Assembly: GCA_037143335.1 (NCBI GenBank)
Contig: JBAWZA010000013.1
Span: 1-64,000 of the forward strand
Source of the DNA: PALSA-1296 sp037143335
Lineage (GTDB): Bacteria; Bacteroidota; Ignavibacteria; Palsa-1295
DNA: 64,000 nucleotides
Reading direction: 5' to 3'
Both the position numbers and the translations under genes were made by a program. Position 1 is the first letter of the stretch; every line of letters starts with the position of its first letter. This document shows positions 23,121-32,515 of this stretch, piece by piece. The notes beneath the pieces are model-generated. The model worked only from the letters and a program-made list of their open reading frames with translations, had not been told where the DNA came from and ran no database searches.

Positions 23121-25484
23121 ATGTCCTATAAACTACTTTTTGTCACTATACTCAGTATTGTTGGGCACGTTAATTTGAATGCTCGTAGAGTGGTAGTCGG
23201 TAACGAAGCAAGCGTTTCGTATTCAGTTCTCGTCCTCGATAGCAATCAGAACAGCCCGCTACAACTAGCAAGGGTATCGCTCAGACGCGGGAAGAATTTA
23301 ATCATAGGCAAAGTGACCGATCAAAGCGGTCGGGCGGTATTTACTGATGTCCAATCCGGTGGCTATACTCTCGTTGTTCGGCTTGTCGGCTATGATGATG
23401 TAACTGATTCTGTGTATATTGACGCCCTTCATAACTCAATTACCATTTTGCTCAGCGAAGTGAAACATGAAGAGCTGACTGTTGGCGCCGATCTCGATGA
23501 GTTAAAAATCACATCTGTAGATTTAAAAACGGGCAACCAAACATTTGAAGCCGAAGGATACCATGCTTCGCCCAATCAGAAAATGGTTACGCTGCTCCAG
23601 CAAAATGTCTTGGGTGCAGTGAAAGCTCCGACTGGTGAGGTACATATTCGCGGACAACATGCAGAGTACTCGTACTACGTTGATGGAATCCAAATTCCTC
23701 CTGGTGTTTTTGGTGGATTCAATGAAGTGGTTGACGATCAAGTAATTGTAAGTGCATCGTTTCTCACCGGAGGTTTGCCAGCCGAATACGGCGGGCAGTC
23801 AGCTGCCGCAGTAGTCTTGCAAAATAAAGTACCGACCGGACATCTCCATCTCAATTTTGAAACATACGCTGGAAGTTTTTTGGGACGAGATAATACTTCG
23901 CAAAATAATTCACTTCTATCCGCGTCGCCTCTGAAGCCGATCAACATGAACGGCCAAGCGATTTCCATCAGCGACCACATTGCCAATTTCGGATTTTTCA
24001 TCGCAGGTGACAGAGCAGAGACCGACCGAAGGATTGATCCGCCGCTTCCAATCATAGATCATAATCACGGATTCGATTATTTTGGTTTTGCAAAATTAGA
24101 TTACCTGATTGGTGAAAATGATTACATTACCTCGAACATTGATTGGAGTAAGACAATAACACAGATTCCATTTAATGCCCTCGTCGATGGAAATAGCGAC
24201 GACAACCAACAATCCCATAACTCCTATCAAACGCTTTCATTCTTTCATACGATAAGTCGAGCAACAGATGCCGAAAGTGATTTATTCGTTGGAGCCTCAC
24301 TCCGTGAAGGCTCGTTACTATTTTCACCAGGATCAGTTGATGTGCATAGCGTATATTTTCTTTCGGATTCAACGAAAGGATTTATCTTGAACGAAGATCG
24401 CAGTTATACAACAGCGGCGTTATATTCAAAACTGAATATCCGATTCTCTCATCAATTACTTTTTTGTTCTGGAATAAATATTTCCAACTCCACTGGCAAT
24501 GGTCATTTCGTTGCAACCGATACGATGGGAAACATAGGACAAGATATTAAAACAAATTTCTCCGGTACCGACTTCGGAGCATTTGCCCAATGTGAGTATC
24601 ATCCAGCAGAGTGGACGAAGTTCGATTTTGGATTTCGGTATGATCAACAGATCGCACCAAACAGGCCGATTGAGCGTGCAATTTCTCCAAGACTTCGTTG
24701 GAATATATATTTCGATGAAGCGACAACCATGTATCTTTCGTATGGTAAATATTTCATCACACCGAACATCGAGGAAATTAGAAGTATCACTTCACTCGTT
24801 AGCAGCAATACTATTCCAACAGTTGCTGAAAGAGATGGAGCGTTTGAAATAGGTTTTCTTCATTCGTTTGATTTTGGTCTTCGTGGGAAAGTTGATTTTT
24901 TCAAAAAAATCTCCCTACCAGGAGTTGACGACCAAACAATTGGAGCTACGTCAATTGAGACCGAGGTAAACATTGCTTCCGTAAAAACTACCGGAATCGA
25001 AGCAGGTTTATCGTACAGTTTGATTGGTGTTCCGATTAATGCTTATCTAAATACTTCGATTGTTCATGCTTACGGATCTGGTGCGATTACCGGGGGATTT
25101 TTGCCGATCCAAAGTGCTGGCGACGTTACTGACTTAGATCATGACGAACGAATTTCTTTATCTTCCGCAATCAATTATATTCCGCAAGATTGGTTTTTCA
25201 ACTTAAGTTTCTCGTATGGTTCGGGTCTAACGAATGGGAATAGTGATGTGAAATATGGATCGAGTCTTTTCGATCTCAATCAAGCCGCCCATACTACTCC
25301 TGCATGGATTATTAATTTCTCAGCAGGTCATACCTTTACTTTATCTGGTGGAACAACAATCGCTCCATCATTTTACATCAATAATATTTTCAATCATAAC
25401 CATCTGCTCAAAGGAGCATTCTTCAGCGGTGCATCTTGGGAAGAGCCGAGAAATATCGTATTTATGCTTACGGTGCACGTATAG
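23121..25484 (+). CDS. TonB-dependent outer membrane receptor
   Basis: 787 residues. After a signal segment, an N-terminal carboxypeptidase-regulatory-like domain (ARVSLRRGKNLIIGKVTDQSG, GGYTLVVRLVGYDDVTDSV) is followed by a plug domain (QNVLGAVKAPTGEVHIRGQ, YYVDGIQIPPGVFGGFNE, LTGGLPAEYGGQSA). A long beta-barrel of repeated aromatic-rich strands ends with LTVHV. It imports a ligand across the outer membrane with TonB/ExbBD energy. The substrate is unknown; the small HC..C protein upstream hints at a metal or metal complex. It ends 14 bases from convergent sdhB. Confidence 0.92.
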   Translation: MSYKLLFVTILSIVGHVNLNARRVVVGNEASVSYSVLVLDSNQNSPLQLARVSLRRGKNLIIGKVTDQSGRAVFTDVQSGGYTLVVRLVGYDDVTDSVYIDALHNSITILLSEVKHEELTVGADLDELKITSVDLKTGNQTFEAEGYHASPNQKMVTLLQQNVLGAVKAPTGEVHIRGQHAEYSYYVDGIQIPPGVFGGFNEVVDDQVIVSASFLTGGLPAEYGGQSAAAVVLQNKVPTGHLHLNFETYAGSFLGRDNTSQNNSLLSASPLKPINMNGQAISISDHIANFGFFIAGDRAETDRRIDPPLPIIDHNHGFDYFGFAKLDYLIGENDYITSNIDWSKTITQIPFNALVDGNSDDNQQSHNSYQTLSFFHTISRATDAESDLFVGASLREGSLLFSPGSVDVHSVYFLSDSTKGFILNEDRSYTTAALYSKLNIRFSHQLLFCSGINISNSTGNGHFVATDTMGNIGQDIKTNFSGTDFGAFAQCEYHPAEWTKFDFGFRYDQQIAPNRPIERAISPRLRWNIYFDEATTMYLSYGKYFITPNIEEIRSITSLVSSNTIPTVAERDGAFEIGFLHSFDFGLRGKVDFFKKISLPGVDDQTIGATSIETEVNIASVKTTGIEAGLSYSLIGVPINAYLNTSIVHAYGSGAITGGFLPIQSAGDVTDLDHDERISLSSAINYIPQDWFFNLSFSYGSGLTNGNSDVKYGSSLFDLNQAAHTTPAWIINFSAGHTFTLSGGTTIAPSFYINNIFNHNHLLKGAFFSGASWEEPRNIVFMLTVHV

Positions 25485-25498
25485 CGTAAATTTAGAAT

Positions 25499-26215
25499 CT
25501 ACATCTCATCAGCAACTAACTTCTTCTTGAGTTGAGAGATATGCCAGGTGATATTAATTTCTTTTGGGCATGCCTCGACGCAATTGAAGATTGTATGACA
25601 TCTCCAAATACCATCAGCAGAATCAACAGCTTCTAAATGCTCCGAAGCACCGTCATCACGGGTATCGAAAGCGAACCGGAAACTCTTAAGAATTGCAGCT
25701 GGTCCAAGATAATTTTCATTCGACCAAAGCGATGGACAACTTGTTGTGCAACAAGCGCACATGATGCACTTGGTTGACTCCATCAATAACTCGGCATCTT
25801 CATTGGATTGATAGCGTTCCATTTCTGGAGGAGGAGTTTTTGCAATGAGGTATGGTTTGACTAATTCGTACTTCTTGAAAAAATCAGTCGTATCAATGAC
25901 CAAATCTTTGATGATTGGAAGATAGGGAAGTGGCTCGATAGTGACTACTTTTCCGTCGCCGATACCTTTAATATCCTGTAGTAGCAACGAGCAGGCAAGG
26001 GTATTCTTCCCGTTAATCTTCATCCCATCCGAGCCACACATGCCATGAGCACATGACCTGCGAAAAGTGAGAGTGCCATCAAGCTTCCATTTTATGTCAT
26101 GCAGTGCATCGAGCACACGATATGTCCCCTCAAGATTATTAAGAGTAAAGTCCTGAAAATAGGGCTTAGAGTCCCGTTCTGGGTTGTATCGTTGAATGCG
26201 GAAAGTTACTTTCAT
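25499..26215 (-). CDS. sdhB: Succinate dehydrogenase/fumarate reductase iron-sulfur subunit
   Basis: 238 residues. The N-terminal 2Fe-2S domain has C55, C60 and C75, with Asp at position 63 in place of one Cys, a known variant (CGSDG). The C-terminal ferredoxin domain has CIMCACCTTSCP (C150, C153, C156, C160) and C206, C212 and C216 for the 3Fe-4S and 4Fe-4S centres. It passes electrons between FAD and quinone at the inner membrane. The flavoprotein (sdhA) and membrane anchor (sdhC/D) genes do not flank it, which is unusual. A TATTTTTG promoter box lies about 25 bases before the ATG. Confidence 0.95.
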   Translation of the reverse strand: MKVTFRIQRYNPERDSKPYFQDFTLNNLEGTYRVLDALHDIKWKLDGTLTFRRSCAHGMCGSDGMKINGKNTLACSLLLQDIKGIGDGKVVTIEPLPYLPIIKDLVIDTTDFFKKYELVKPYLIAKTPPPEMERYQSNEDAELLMESTKCIMCACCTTSCPSLWSNENYLGPAAILKSFRFAFDTRDDGASEHLEAVDSADGIWRCHTIFNCVEACPKEINITWHISQLKKKLVADEM

Positions 26216-26240
26216 TAAGTATTGAACAAAGTTGCTGTCA

Positions 26241-26248
26241 CAAAAATA
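26241..26248 (-). promoter_or_regulatory. -7 type promoter box of sdhB
   Basis: TATTTTTG on the minus strand, within a 12-base sequence identical to those before the tfoX-like gene and nuoE. No clear TTTG at 19-21 bases upstream. Confidence 0.5.
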
Positions 26249-26289
26249 CGAATTTTTCTGGTTTCAGAGTGGGATTCGAGAAATCGTTG

Positions 26290-26297
26290 TAGTTTTG
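26290..26297 (+). promoter_or_regulatory. -7 type promoter box before 26324 gene
   Basis: TAGTTTTG matches TAnnTTTG and lies 26 bases before the ATG at 26324. The upstream TTTG element is not clear (TTTC at 26262). Confidence 0.4.
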
Positions 26298-26323
26298 TAG
26301 TGCTTTCACATATCACTACTGCT

Positions 26324-27406
26324 ATGAAACTATTCGTTACTTTCTTACTCGTTCTGGTGCTTGCTAGTTCAGGCATTGCTCAGATTTCTTTTTCATCAGC
26401 TGATTTTCTTGCAGCATACGGTCAGGTTGGGGTCCCTTCGACTCAATTTACATCCACCGTCTTGACAGGTTTAGATGCTCTGATTGGAATTACCGGCGCA
26501 GGAGTCTCTTGGGACATCGGAAATCGAACATTTACCCAAGATGGGACACCAGCTTCAACCTCAACGCTTCTCACTTATCCAGGCGGAGCTGCATTGGCAA
26601 ATGACCCAGATTTTACAGCTTCGACCCATGTTTTCAAGAGTGTTCCAAGTGACCCAACCCAACCGACAACCTACCTTTTCATTAAATTTACTGACGTTGG
26701 GTATTGGTGGCTTGGTACGAGCCAAGACAGTATGGGTACTAAATCAAAAGTGTTTGGATATGCCCCACCACAATACAAGGCGAAATTTCCATTAACATAT
26801 CAGACTTCTTGGCAAAGTTCATCTACTGTCCACAGTGATCTTTTCCCGGCAGGATCGACTTATACAGTCGCAATTGATGCCATTGTAGATGGTTACGGTA
26901 CTCTGCTTACCCCAACCTCCACGCATCTTAAGAACGGGACCCCAGTACCGACTGCAACCAGTGATGCAATCCGAGTAAAAACGAAAAATACTTCAACCAT
27001 CTCTTTTGTCATTGGCCCTATTAACTACTCCTCAACAACAGTAAACTATTCCTTTGAATACTTTACGAAGTCGGGGCATAGCGCAACAATTAGTGCTGAT
27101 ACCAATGTAAAGGCTACAGGCATAACTTATTCGACTCAGGGTGGATCTGCTGTTGATCAGTACCTTTCACCTGAAAATCTACTGAATCTTTATCTTTCGT
27201 CGAATCCTGCCTCGAATATCGAAACCAAGCTTTCTTTCAACATGAAAAAAGCTGGCAATGCACAGGTTGACATCATGGATGCTCTTGGTCACAACGTTCA
27301 GGTTCTTCATAAGGGTAATGCTGAAGTAGGACAAAACATCATACCAATAGACCCAACAAAGTTATCGTGTGGAACATATTTCATCCGAGTTGCCATTGAT
27401 GGATAA
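26324..27406 (+). CDS. Secreted protein with C-terminal sorting-type domain
   Basis: 360 residues. ATG at 26324 gives a clean signal peptide (MKLFVTFLLVLVLASSGIAQ). The middle is Ser/Thr-rich beta sequence with no recognised domain (FKSVPSDPTQPTTYLFIKFT, AIDAIVDGYGTLLTP). The last 70-80 residues, from LYLSSNPASNIETKLSFNM through VDIMDALGHNVQVL to CGTYFIRVAIDG, are a type IX secretion/Por sorting-like domain, so the protein is probably exported and anchored or released. It is divergent from sdhB and followed by a strong terminator. Confidence 0.8.
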   Translation: MKLFVTFLLVLVLASSGIAQISFSSADFLAAYGQVGVPSTQFTSTVLTGLDALIGITGAGVSWDIGNRTFTQDGTPASTSTLLTYPGGAALANDPDFTASTHVFKSVPSDPTQPTTYLFIKFTDVGYWWLGTSQDSMGTKSKVFGYAPPQYKAKFPLTYQTSWQSSSTVHSDLFPAGSTYTVAIDAIVDGYGTLLTPTSTHLKNGTPVPTATSDAIRVKTKNTSTISFVIGPINYSSTTVNYSFEYFTKSGHSATISADTNVKATGITYSTQGGSAVDQYLSPENLLNLYLSSNPASNIETKLSFNMKKAGNAQVDIMDALGHNVQVLHKGNAEVGQNIIPIDPTKLSCGTYFIRVAIDG

Positions 27407-27459
27407 TCCGCTACGAGAAAGTTAATCATTACCAAATAACTTGCTGAAGCTCGGCTAGT

Positions 27460-27488
27460 AAGGACGGCACTGCCGTCCTTTTTTTTAC
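27460..27488 (+). terminator. Intrinsic terminator
   Basis: AAGGACGGC and GCCGTCCTT form a 9-bp stem around ACT, followed by seven further T. It lies about 50 bases after the stop of the sorting-domain gene and just before the convergent nuoF end. Confidence 0.92.
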
Positions 27489-27526
27489 GATAAAATTTGG
27501 GATCAGGATGATATACTTCTATCTAG

Positions 27527-28888
27527 TTAGCTTCTCACCACAAGTGGCACATGAATTTCGACTGGCTCTAATCCTCCTGCTCGGAGGGAGTGGACTTGGT
27601 TCTTACTTTGGCGATTGGTATTGTTGGCGTCGGATACCTTCGCAGCAAATTCTTCGGGGAATCGCTGAACCATAAACTTCACTGGCCATGCTGCTGCTTC
27701 GCCGAGGGCACAGATTGTTCTGCCTTCGATATTCTTCGCAACATCTTCGAGAAGTTCGACATCCGAACCTGATCCTTCGCCGGCATTGATTCGCTTCAAG
27801 ATTTTCAACAACCATCCTGTCCCTTCACGGCATGGAGTGCATTGACCGCATGACTCATGCCAATAGAATTTCGAAATCCGTTGAAGAACCTTCACGATAT
27901 CGGTATCTTCATCCATAACCATAATACCACCTGTGCCTATCGAAGAACCAACAGCCTTCAAGCTTTCTGCATCCATCTTGACGCCCTCTAAAGCATCGCC
28001 TCGGAGTGGTGGCATAGATGAACCACCAGGAATAACTAATTTAATCTTCTTATCCCCAGGGACACCCTGAGCATACTTATAAATCATATCCGTCAGCAAA
28101 GTGCCGGATGGCACCTCATAGACTCCAGGACGATTGACATGACCGCTGACTCCTAAGAGTAATGTACCGGGATGCTTCGCTTCACCGATCTTAGCAAATT
28201 CTTCGGCTCCAATCTTGAGTATCGCAGGGATATTGGCTATCGTCTCGACATTATTAATCGTTGTAGGAAAACCCCATAATCCATAGTTAGCAGGAAAGGG
28301 GGGCTTTACTCTCGGATAGCCTCGTTCACCTTCCAACGAATTCATTAATGCAGATTCCTCGCCAACGATATATGCTCCGGCTCCTTTATGAACCGTAATA
28401 TCTACTGAGTAGGCAACACCATCTCCACTTGGCTTAAATGTCTCCTTCATCCTATCGCCGATGAATCCTTTGGCATAAGCATCGGCTACAGCCTTCTCCA
28501 CCATCTTGACCCATGCAGCATATTCACCACGAATATAGACGTAGGCATGATTTACTTGCATCGCATAAGCGGCGAGCAACATACCTTCAATCATTTGATG
28601 CGGATTGAATTCAAATATTTGGCGATCCTTGAATGAACCGGGTTCTGATTCATCACCATTGATAAGGAGAAATTTCTTCCTATCATTTCCTTTTGGCATG
28701 AAGGTCCACTTCAACCCCGTAGGAAATGCCGCACCACCTCTGCCACGAAGACCAGATCGTTTTACTTCATCGGTTACAGCTTCAGGCTTCATCGAAAAAG
28801 CCTTGCGCATCACATCGCCGTAGCCACCATTCTTGATATAGACATCTATATCAAGAAGATTCGGAATATCAGGTAATATCAGTTTCAA
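27527..28888 (-). CDS. nuoF: NADH-quinone oxidoreductase subunit F
   Basis: 453-residue flavoprotein subunit of complex I that takes electrons from NADH to FMN. Visible are the nucleotide-binding GRGGAAFPTGLKW near residues 49-61, the NADH/FMN region GAGAYIVGEESALMNSLEG and RVKPPFPANYGLWG, and the 4Fe-4S motif SCGQCTPCREGT with a later ICALGEAAAWP. The length fits complex I NuoF without the extra ferredoxin domains of hydrogenase-linked forms. It follows nuoE after 18 bases. Other nuo genes, including nuoG, are not next to it here. Confidence 0.96.
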   Translation of the reverse strand: MKLILPDIPNLLDIDVYIKNGGYGDVMRKAFSMKPEAVTDEVKRSGLRGRGGAAFPTGLKWTFMPKGNDRKKFLLINGDESEPGSFKDRQIFEFNPHQMIEGMLLAAYAMQVNHAYVYIRGEYAAWVKMVEKAVADAYAKGFIGDRMKETFKPSGDGVAYSVDITVHKGAGAYIVGEESALMNSLEGERGYPRVKPPFPANYGLWGFPTTINNVETIANIPAILKIGAEEFAKIGEAKHPGTLLLGVSGHVNRPGVYEVPSGTLLTDMIYKYAQGVPGDKKIKLVIPGGSSMPPLRGDALEGVKMDAESLKAVGSSIGTGGIMVMDEDTDIVKVLQRISKFYWHESCGQCTPCREGTGWLLKILKRINAGEGSGSDVELLEDVAKNIEGRTICALGEAAAWPVKFMVQRFPEEFAAKVSDANNTNRQSKNQVHSLRAGGLEPVEIHVPLVVRS

Positions 28889-28906
28889 AATTTTTATGCT
28901 CCGTAT

Positions 28907-29428
28907 TTAGATGGTTCGCTCAGGCATCTGAGGAAATTTCTTTGGTTCGGGGACAACGCTTGTTGTCTTGATGCTATGAATTATATCTCGTGCTTCTTGA
29001 GAATTGATCTTCTCGAAGAATGTATCGCCAACTGCCATCATCGGTGCTCCACCGCAGGCTCCCATACATTCAACTTCTTCTAAAGAGAACATCCCATCGC
29101 TCGTTCGCTCCAAATGTCCACAACCAAGCTCGGACTTCATATCCGCAAAGATTTTCTCTCCACCACGTAGCATACAGCTGACATTTGTGCAGACCTGCAC
29201 ATGGTGCTTGCCCATGGGCTTCTCGAAGAACATGGTGTAGAAGCTCACGACACCGAGGACATGACTGTTGGGGACTTCACAAATCCGTGCAGCCTCCTTC
29301 ATAGCCGCTGTATCAATCCACCCTTGCTTCTCCTGCATTTTCCAGAGAAGTGGAAGGAGAATAGCCTGTGGTTTCTCGTACCGCTTCTTCAGCGCCTCGA
29401 TCTCTTGTAATTCTTGTTCGTTAAACAT
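28907..29428 (-). CDS. nuoE: NADH-quinone oxidoreductase subunit E
   Basis: 173-residue 2Fe-2S thioredoxin-like subunit of complex I. Cluster ligands C80 and C85 (VCTNVSCMLRG) and C121 and C125 (ECMGACGGAP) have the C-x4-C and C-x3-C spacing of the family. The N-terminal helical part (QAILLPLLWKMQEKQGWI) is typical. It is transcribed ahead of nuoF. A TATTTTTG promoter box lies about 12 bases upstream of the ATG, giving a very short leader. Confidence 0.96.
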   Translation of the reverse strand: MFNEQELQEIEALKKRYEKPQAILLPLLWKMQEKQGWIDTAAMKEAARICEVPNSHVLGVVSFYTMFFEKPMGKHHVQVCTNVSCMLRGGEKIFADMKSELGCGHLERTSDGMFSLEEVECMGACGGAPMMAVGDTFFEKINSQEARDIIHSIKTTSVVPEPKKFPQMPERTI

Positions 29429-29440
29429 AGCTTTATGCTA

Positions 29441-29448
29441 CAAAAATA
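29441..29448 (-). promoter_or_regulatory. -7 type promoter box of nuoEF
   Basis: TATTTTTG on the minus strand, in the same 12-base context (TCGTATTTTTGT) as the boxes of the tfoX-like gene and sdhB. The TTTG-type upstream element is weak. Confidence 0.5.
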
Positions 29449-29653
29449 CGAAGAGCTGGGGTTCGAATATGGATTTTGAGGTTTTCAAAATGATTTCTTG
29501 TTTGCTCATTCGATACTTATTCCGCTCTTATATGCCTCTCTGCGATGTGGCCGTTCCGGCAGATTCTTAACCCTGGCATAAGCTCGGGGTATGATCGGGA
29601 TTGCAAGGCATCATTTCCATGTTCGTTTGGGACGAATAATCTATCACCGGATT

Positions 29654-32515
29654 ATGGCAGAAAATAAACCCCACGATTCCCATGACAAGGCGCCTGAAGT
29701 GCGTCTCTTTATTCCTTCGACTTTTATTGACCTCCAGCCCGAGCGCGAGCAACTCATCAAAAAAATATTTCCGCAAATCCGTGCGCTTTGTCGTGAGCGA
29801 GGTTTAGATTTTACTGAGATTGATCTGCGCTGGGGTATCACCGACGAAGAAGCACGAACAGGAAAAATCATTCGCATTTGTTTGGAAGAAATTGATCGGT
29901 GTCGTCCGTATTTTTTGGGCATTATCGGCAGTCGGTACGGTTGGATTCCCAGCACCGATGTCGCTGAACATGACCCCAAACTATTTGAAGAATATCCGTG
30001 GCTTCGCCCGCATATTGAATCAGGGAAGAGCATAACGGATATCGAGTTCTCTTACGGTGCAATTCTCAAGAAAAATATTCATTCAGCGGTTATCTATGAG
30101 CAAGTTGTAACGCGGAGTGATTCTGATTCAGGAGCGATAGATCATCTTCGTTCGCGAATAGAGGATGCGGGAGTTCCGCAAAAGATATTCCGCAATCCGC
30201 AAGAGCTTGGCGAGCACGTGCTCGCTGATCTGTGGGCAATGATCGAACGCGATTGGCCGGCAAAAAGAGAACCAACAGAAGCTGAGCGCGAGCGAAGTCC
30301 GCACGAAGCATTCGCCCGTAATCGCACGCATTCATACATCGCCAATCCTGAATATGAAGAACGCTTCAGCGAATTTGTAAACTCAGCAGATGCTCCGCTG
30401 GTGCTCTGGGGAAAATCGGGCTTCGGAAAAAGTGCGCTCATGGCGCATCTGAGTTCGCACTATCACACGCATCATCACGACGCATTTATCATACGCCACT
30501 TTGTCGGCGCTTCTTCAGGAGCTAGCAGTATGGATGATGTGATGCGTCATATCATGCTTGAGATTAAGGAGCGATACAGCATTGAGGATGAGTTGCCGAA
30601 GAGTGATTTGCAAAGTGAATTTCCGCAATGGCTTGCGAAAATACCGGAAGGCGAAAAACTGATTCTCATGATTGATGCCGTCAATCAGCTCTCAGGAATT
30701 GGCAATGAGATGCATTGGCTGCCAGAATTTATTCCGTCGAATGTGCGACTCATTATTTCCACAACGCCGGAATTGCCACTCGAACAATTACGAAAACGAA
30801 ATTGGCATTTTCTTGAAATTCAACCGCTTAGCCCGACCCAGCGCAAGCGTATCACCCATGAATATCTCGCGCATTATCACAAACACCTGAGCGATGAGCA
30901 ACTCGAAATTATAGGTCACGAAGAAAAACTTGATAGCCCGCTCTTCTTGCGCACATTACTCGAAGAGCTTCGCATCTTTGGTTATCATGTTGAGCTTGGC
31001 GATCACTTAGCGGACTACCTTCGCTCAGCCGACGAGGCAGAATTATTCCAGAAAGTTCTGGCGCGAATGGAGCGAGACTATGGCACAGATACGGTGCAAA
31101 CGATCATGACCGCGATATGGGCTTCTCGGTTTGGGCTCTCGGAAACAGAGTTGCTTGGCATCACGCAAATCTCGCGCTTTGCGTTGTCGGAGTTTTTAAT
31201 AGCGCTCGAATTCCACTTGATGCGACGCGCTGGACAATTTACGTTTTTTCATAATTATTTGCGCGAAGCGGTCGAGCGGAGATATGTATCGGATGATATA
31301 CAGAAAAAATCACTTCACCAAAAGCTGGCGAATTATTTTGCAAACGAAGACTATTCCGAACGACGGCTCATCGAGGAGCCATATCAGTGGGAGTCCGCTC
31401 AAGATTGGGAAAGATACAAATCCTGCCTCTGCGACATCGAGTTCATCACGCCACTTATTCATGATGATAGGCGGCATGAATTACTTGCTTTATGGAAGGT
31501 CTATCGTGAGCACTTTGATCTGAGCCAAACGTATCACGATGCAATCACCGAGTATGAAAAAACATGTACCGATGAAAAAAAACTTGCGAATTTGTATTGC
31601 TTGCTTGGTAGCGCATTAGTATCTGCGTCGCTGTACGACGAAGCAGGGAAGATGCTCGAGACGTCATTGCAGATGGCAACGAAGGTCTTCGATGCCGATG
31701 ACCTATTTATCGCCGAAGTCTCCGATCAACTTGCTACGTGTTATTACTATCGCGGAAAGTACGCAGAAGCGGAGGAGTATTACCGCAAAGCAATTTCCAT
31801 CCGCACCAAAATCCTCGGCGAAAACGATCCCCTCACCGCAAAGAGCCTGAATAATCTTGGCATCATCTTCTACAGCCTCGGAAAATACTCAGAGTCAGGG
31901 CAAGCGTACGAAAAAGCGATTGCTTCATACCGAAATCATTATGGAGGGAAAGATCATGCAGAGATTGCAAGTATCCTGAATAATCTCGGGACGGTTTTTT
32001 ATGTAGAAAAAAAATATGAAGATGCGATTGATGCTTATGAAAAATCGATTGAAATGTATGAGCGGCTATACGGAAAAAATTACCCCGGTAGGTTAAGCCC
32101 TATCGGGAATATCGCCTTGTCATATCAATCTAAAAAAGAATACACTAACGCAGAAAAAAAATATACTGAGGCGATTGTCTTGAGCCAATCCATTTACGGT
32201 GATAAACATCGTGACATTGCAGTGCGATTTTCAAATCTTGCTGTCTTGCACTCGAGGTTTATGGGGAAACATGATGAAGCTCTCACTGCATACAAGGAAG
32301 CAATTACAATTTTCGAATCACTTCTTGAAGAAAATCACATTGATACAGTCAGTACGTATATAAATTTTGCACTAGCCCAAATACGGGCGGGGAATTGGGA
32401 AACGGGAGAATCTATATACAAAACCTATGAACCTCTGGAAAAATCAATTCTTGGTGAGAGTCATAGTAGAGTAATCACACATCGCGACACTTTTAACGAA
32501 CTACAAAAAAAATAA
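29654..32515 (+). CDS. DUF4062-NTPase-TPR protein (STAND-like)
   Basis: 953 residues, apparently cytosolic. Residues 17-145 are a DUF4062 domain (RLFIPSTFIDLQPEREQLI, DLRWGITDEEARTG, FLGIIGSRYGW), a TIR-like fold. Residues 230-600 hold a NACHT/AAA-type NTPase with P-loop GKSGFGKS (253-260), Walker B LILMIDAVNQL (336-346) and a sensor-like RLIISTTPELPL. From about 640 at least six tetratricopeptide repeats follow (KYAEAEEYYRKAISIR, NNLGIIFYSLGKYSESGQAYEKA). This order is that of STAND signal proteins and of eukaryotic nephrocystin-3-like proteins; relatives act in defence or signalling. The target is unknown. ATG 29654 is preferred; ATG 29591 would add 21 poorly conserved residues. It stands alone, divergent from nuoE. 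Confidence 0.88.
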   Translation: MAENKPHDSHDKAPEVRLFIPSTFIDLQPEREQLIKKIFPQIRALCRERGLDFTEIDLRWGITDEEARTGKIIRICLEEIDRCRPYFLGIIGSRYGWIPSTDVAEHDPKLFEEYPWLRPHIESGKSITDIEFSYGAILKKNIHSAVIYEQVVTRSDSDSGAIDHLRSRIEDAGVPQKIFRNPQELGEHVLADLWAMIERDWPAKREPTEAERERSPHEAFARNRTHSYIANPEYEERFSEFVNSADAPLVLWGKSGFGKSALMAHLSSHYHTHHHDAFIIRHFVGASSGASSMDDVMRHIMLEIKERYSIEDELPKSDLQSEFPQWLAKIPEGEKLILMIDAVNQLSGIGNEMHWLPEFIPSNVRLIISTTPELPLEQLRKRNWHFLEIQPLSPTQRKRITHEYLAHYHKHLSDEQLEIIGHEEKLDSPLFLRTLLEELRIFGYHVELGDHLADYLRSADEAELFQKVLARMERDYGTDTVQTIMTAIWASRFGLSETELLGITQISRFALSEFLIALEFHLMRRAGQFTFFHNYLREAVERRYVSDDIQKKSLHQKLANYFANEDYSERRLIEEPYQWESAQDWERYKSCLCDIEFITPLIHDDRRHELLALWKVYREHFDLSQTYHDAITEYEKTCTDEKKLANLYCLLGSALVSASLYDEAGKMLETSLQMATKVFDADDLFIAEVSDQLATCYYYRGKYAEAEEYYRKAISIRTKILGENDPLTAKSLNNLGIIFYSLGKYSESGQAYEKAIASYRNHYGGKDHAEIASILNNLGTVFYVEKKYEDAIDAYEKSIEMYERLYGKNYPGRLSPIGNIALSYQSKKEYTNAEKKYTEAIVLSQSIYGDKHRDIAVRFSNLAVLHSRFMGKHDEALTAYKEAITIFESLLEENHIDTVSTYINFALAQIRAGNWETGESIYKTYEPLEKSILGESHSRVITHRDTFNELQKK

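Noticed and set aside
29591..29653. Upstream ATG of the DUF4062 gene as true start
   Set aside because: The extra 21 residues precede the domain without any recognisable feature and neither ATG has a clear ribosome binding site; the choice of 29654 is a preference, not proof.
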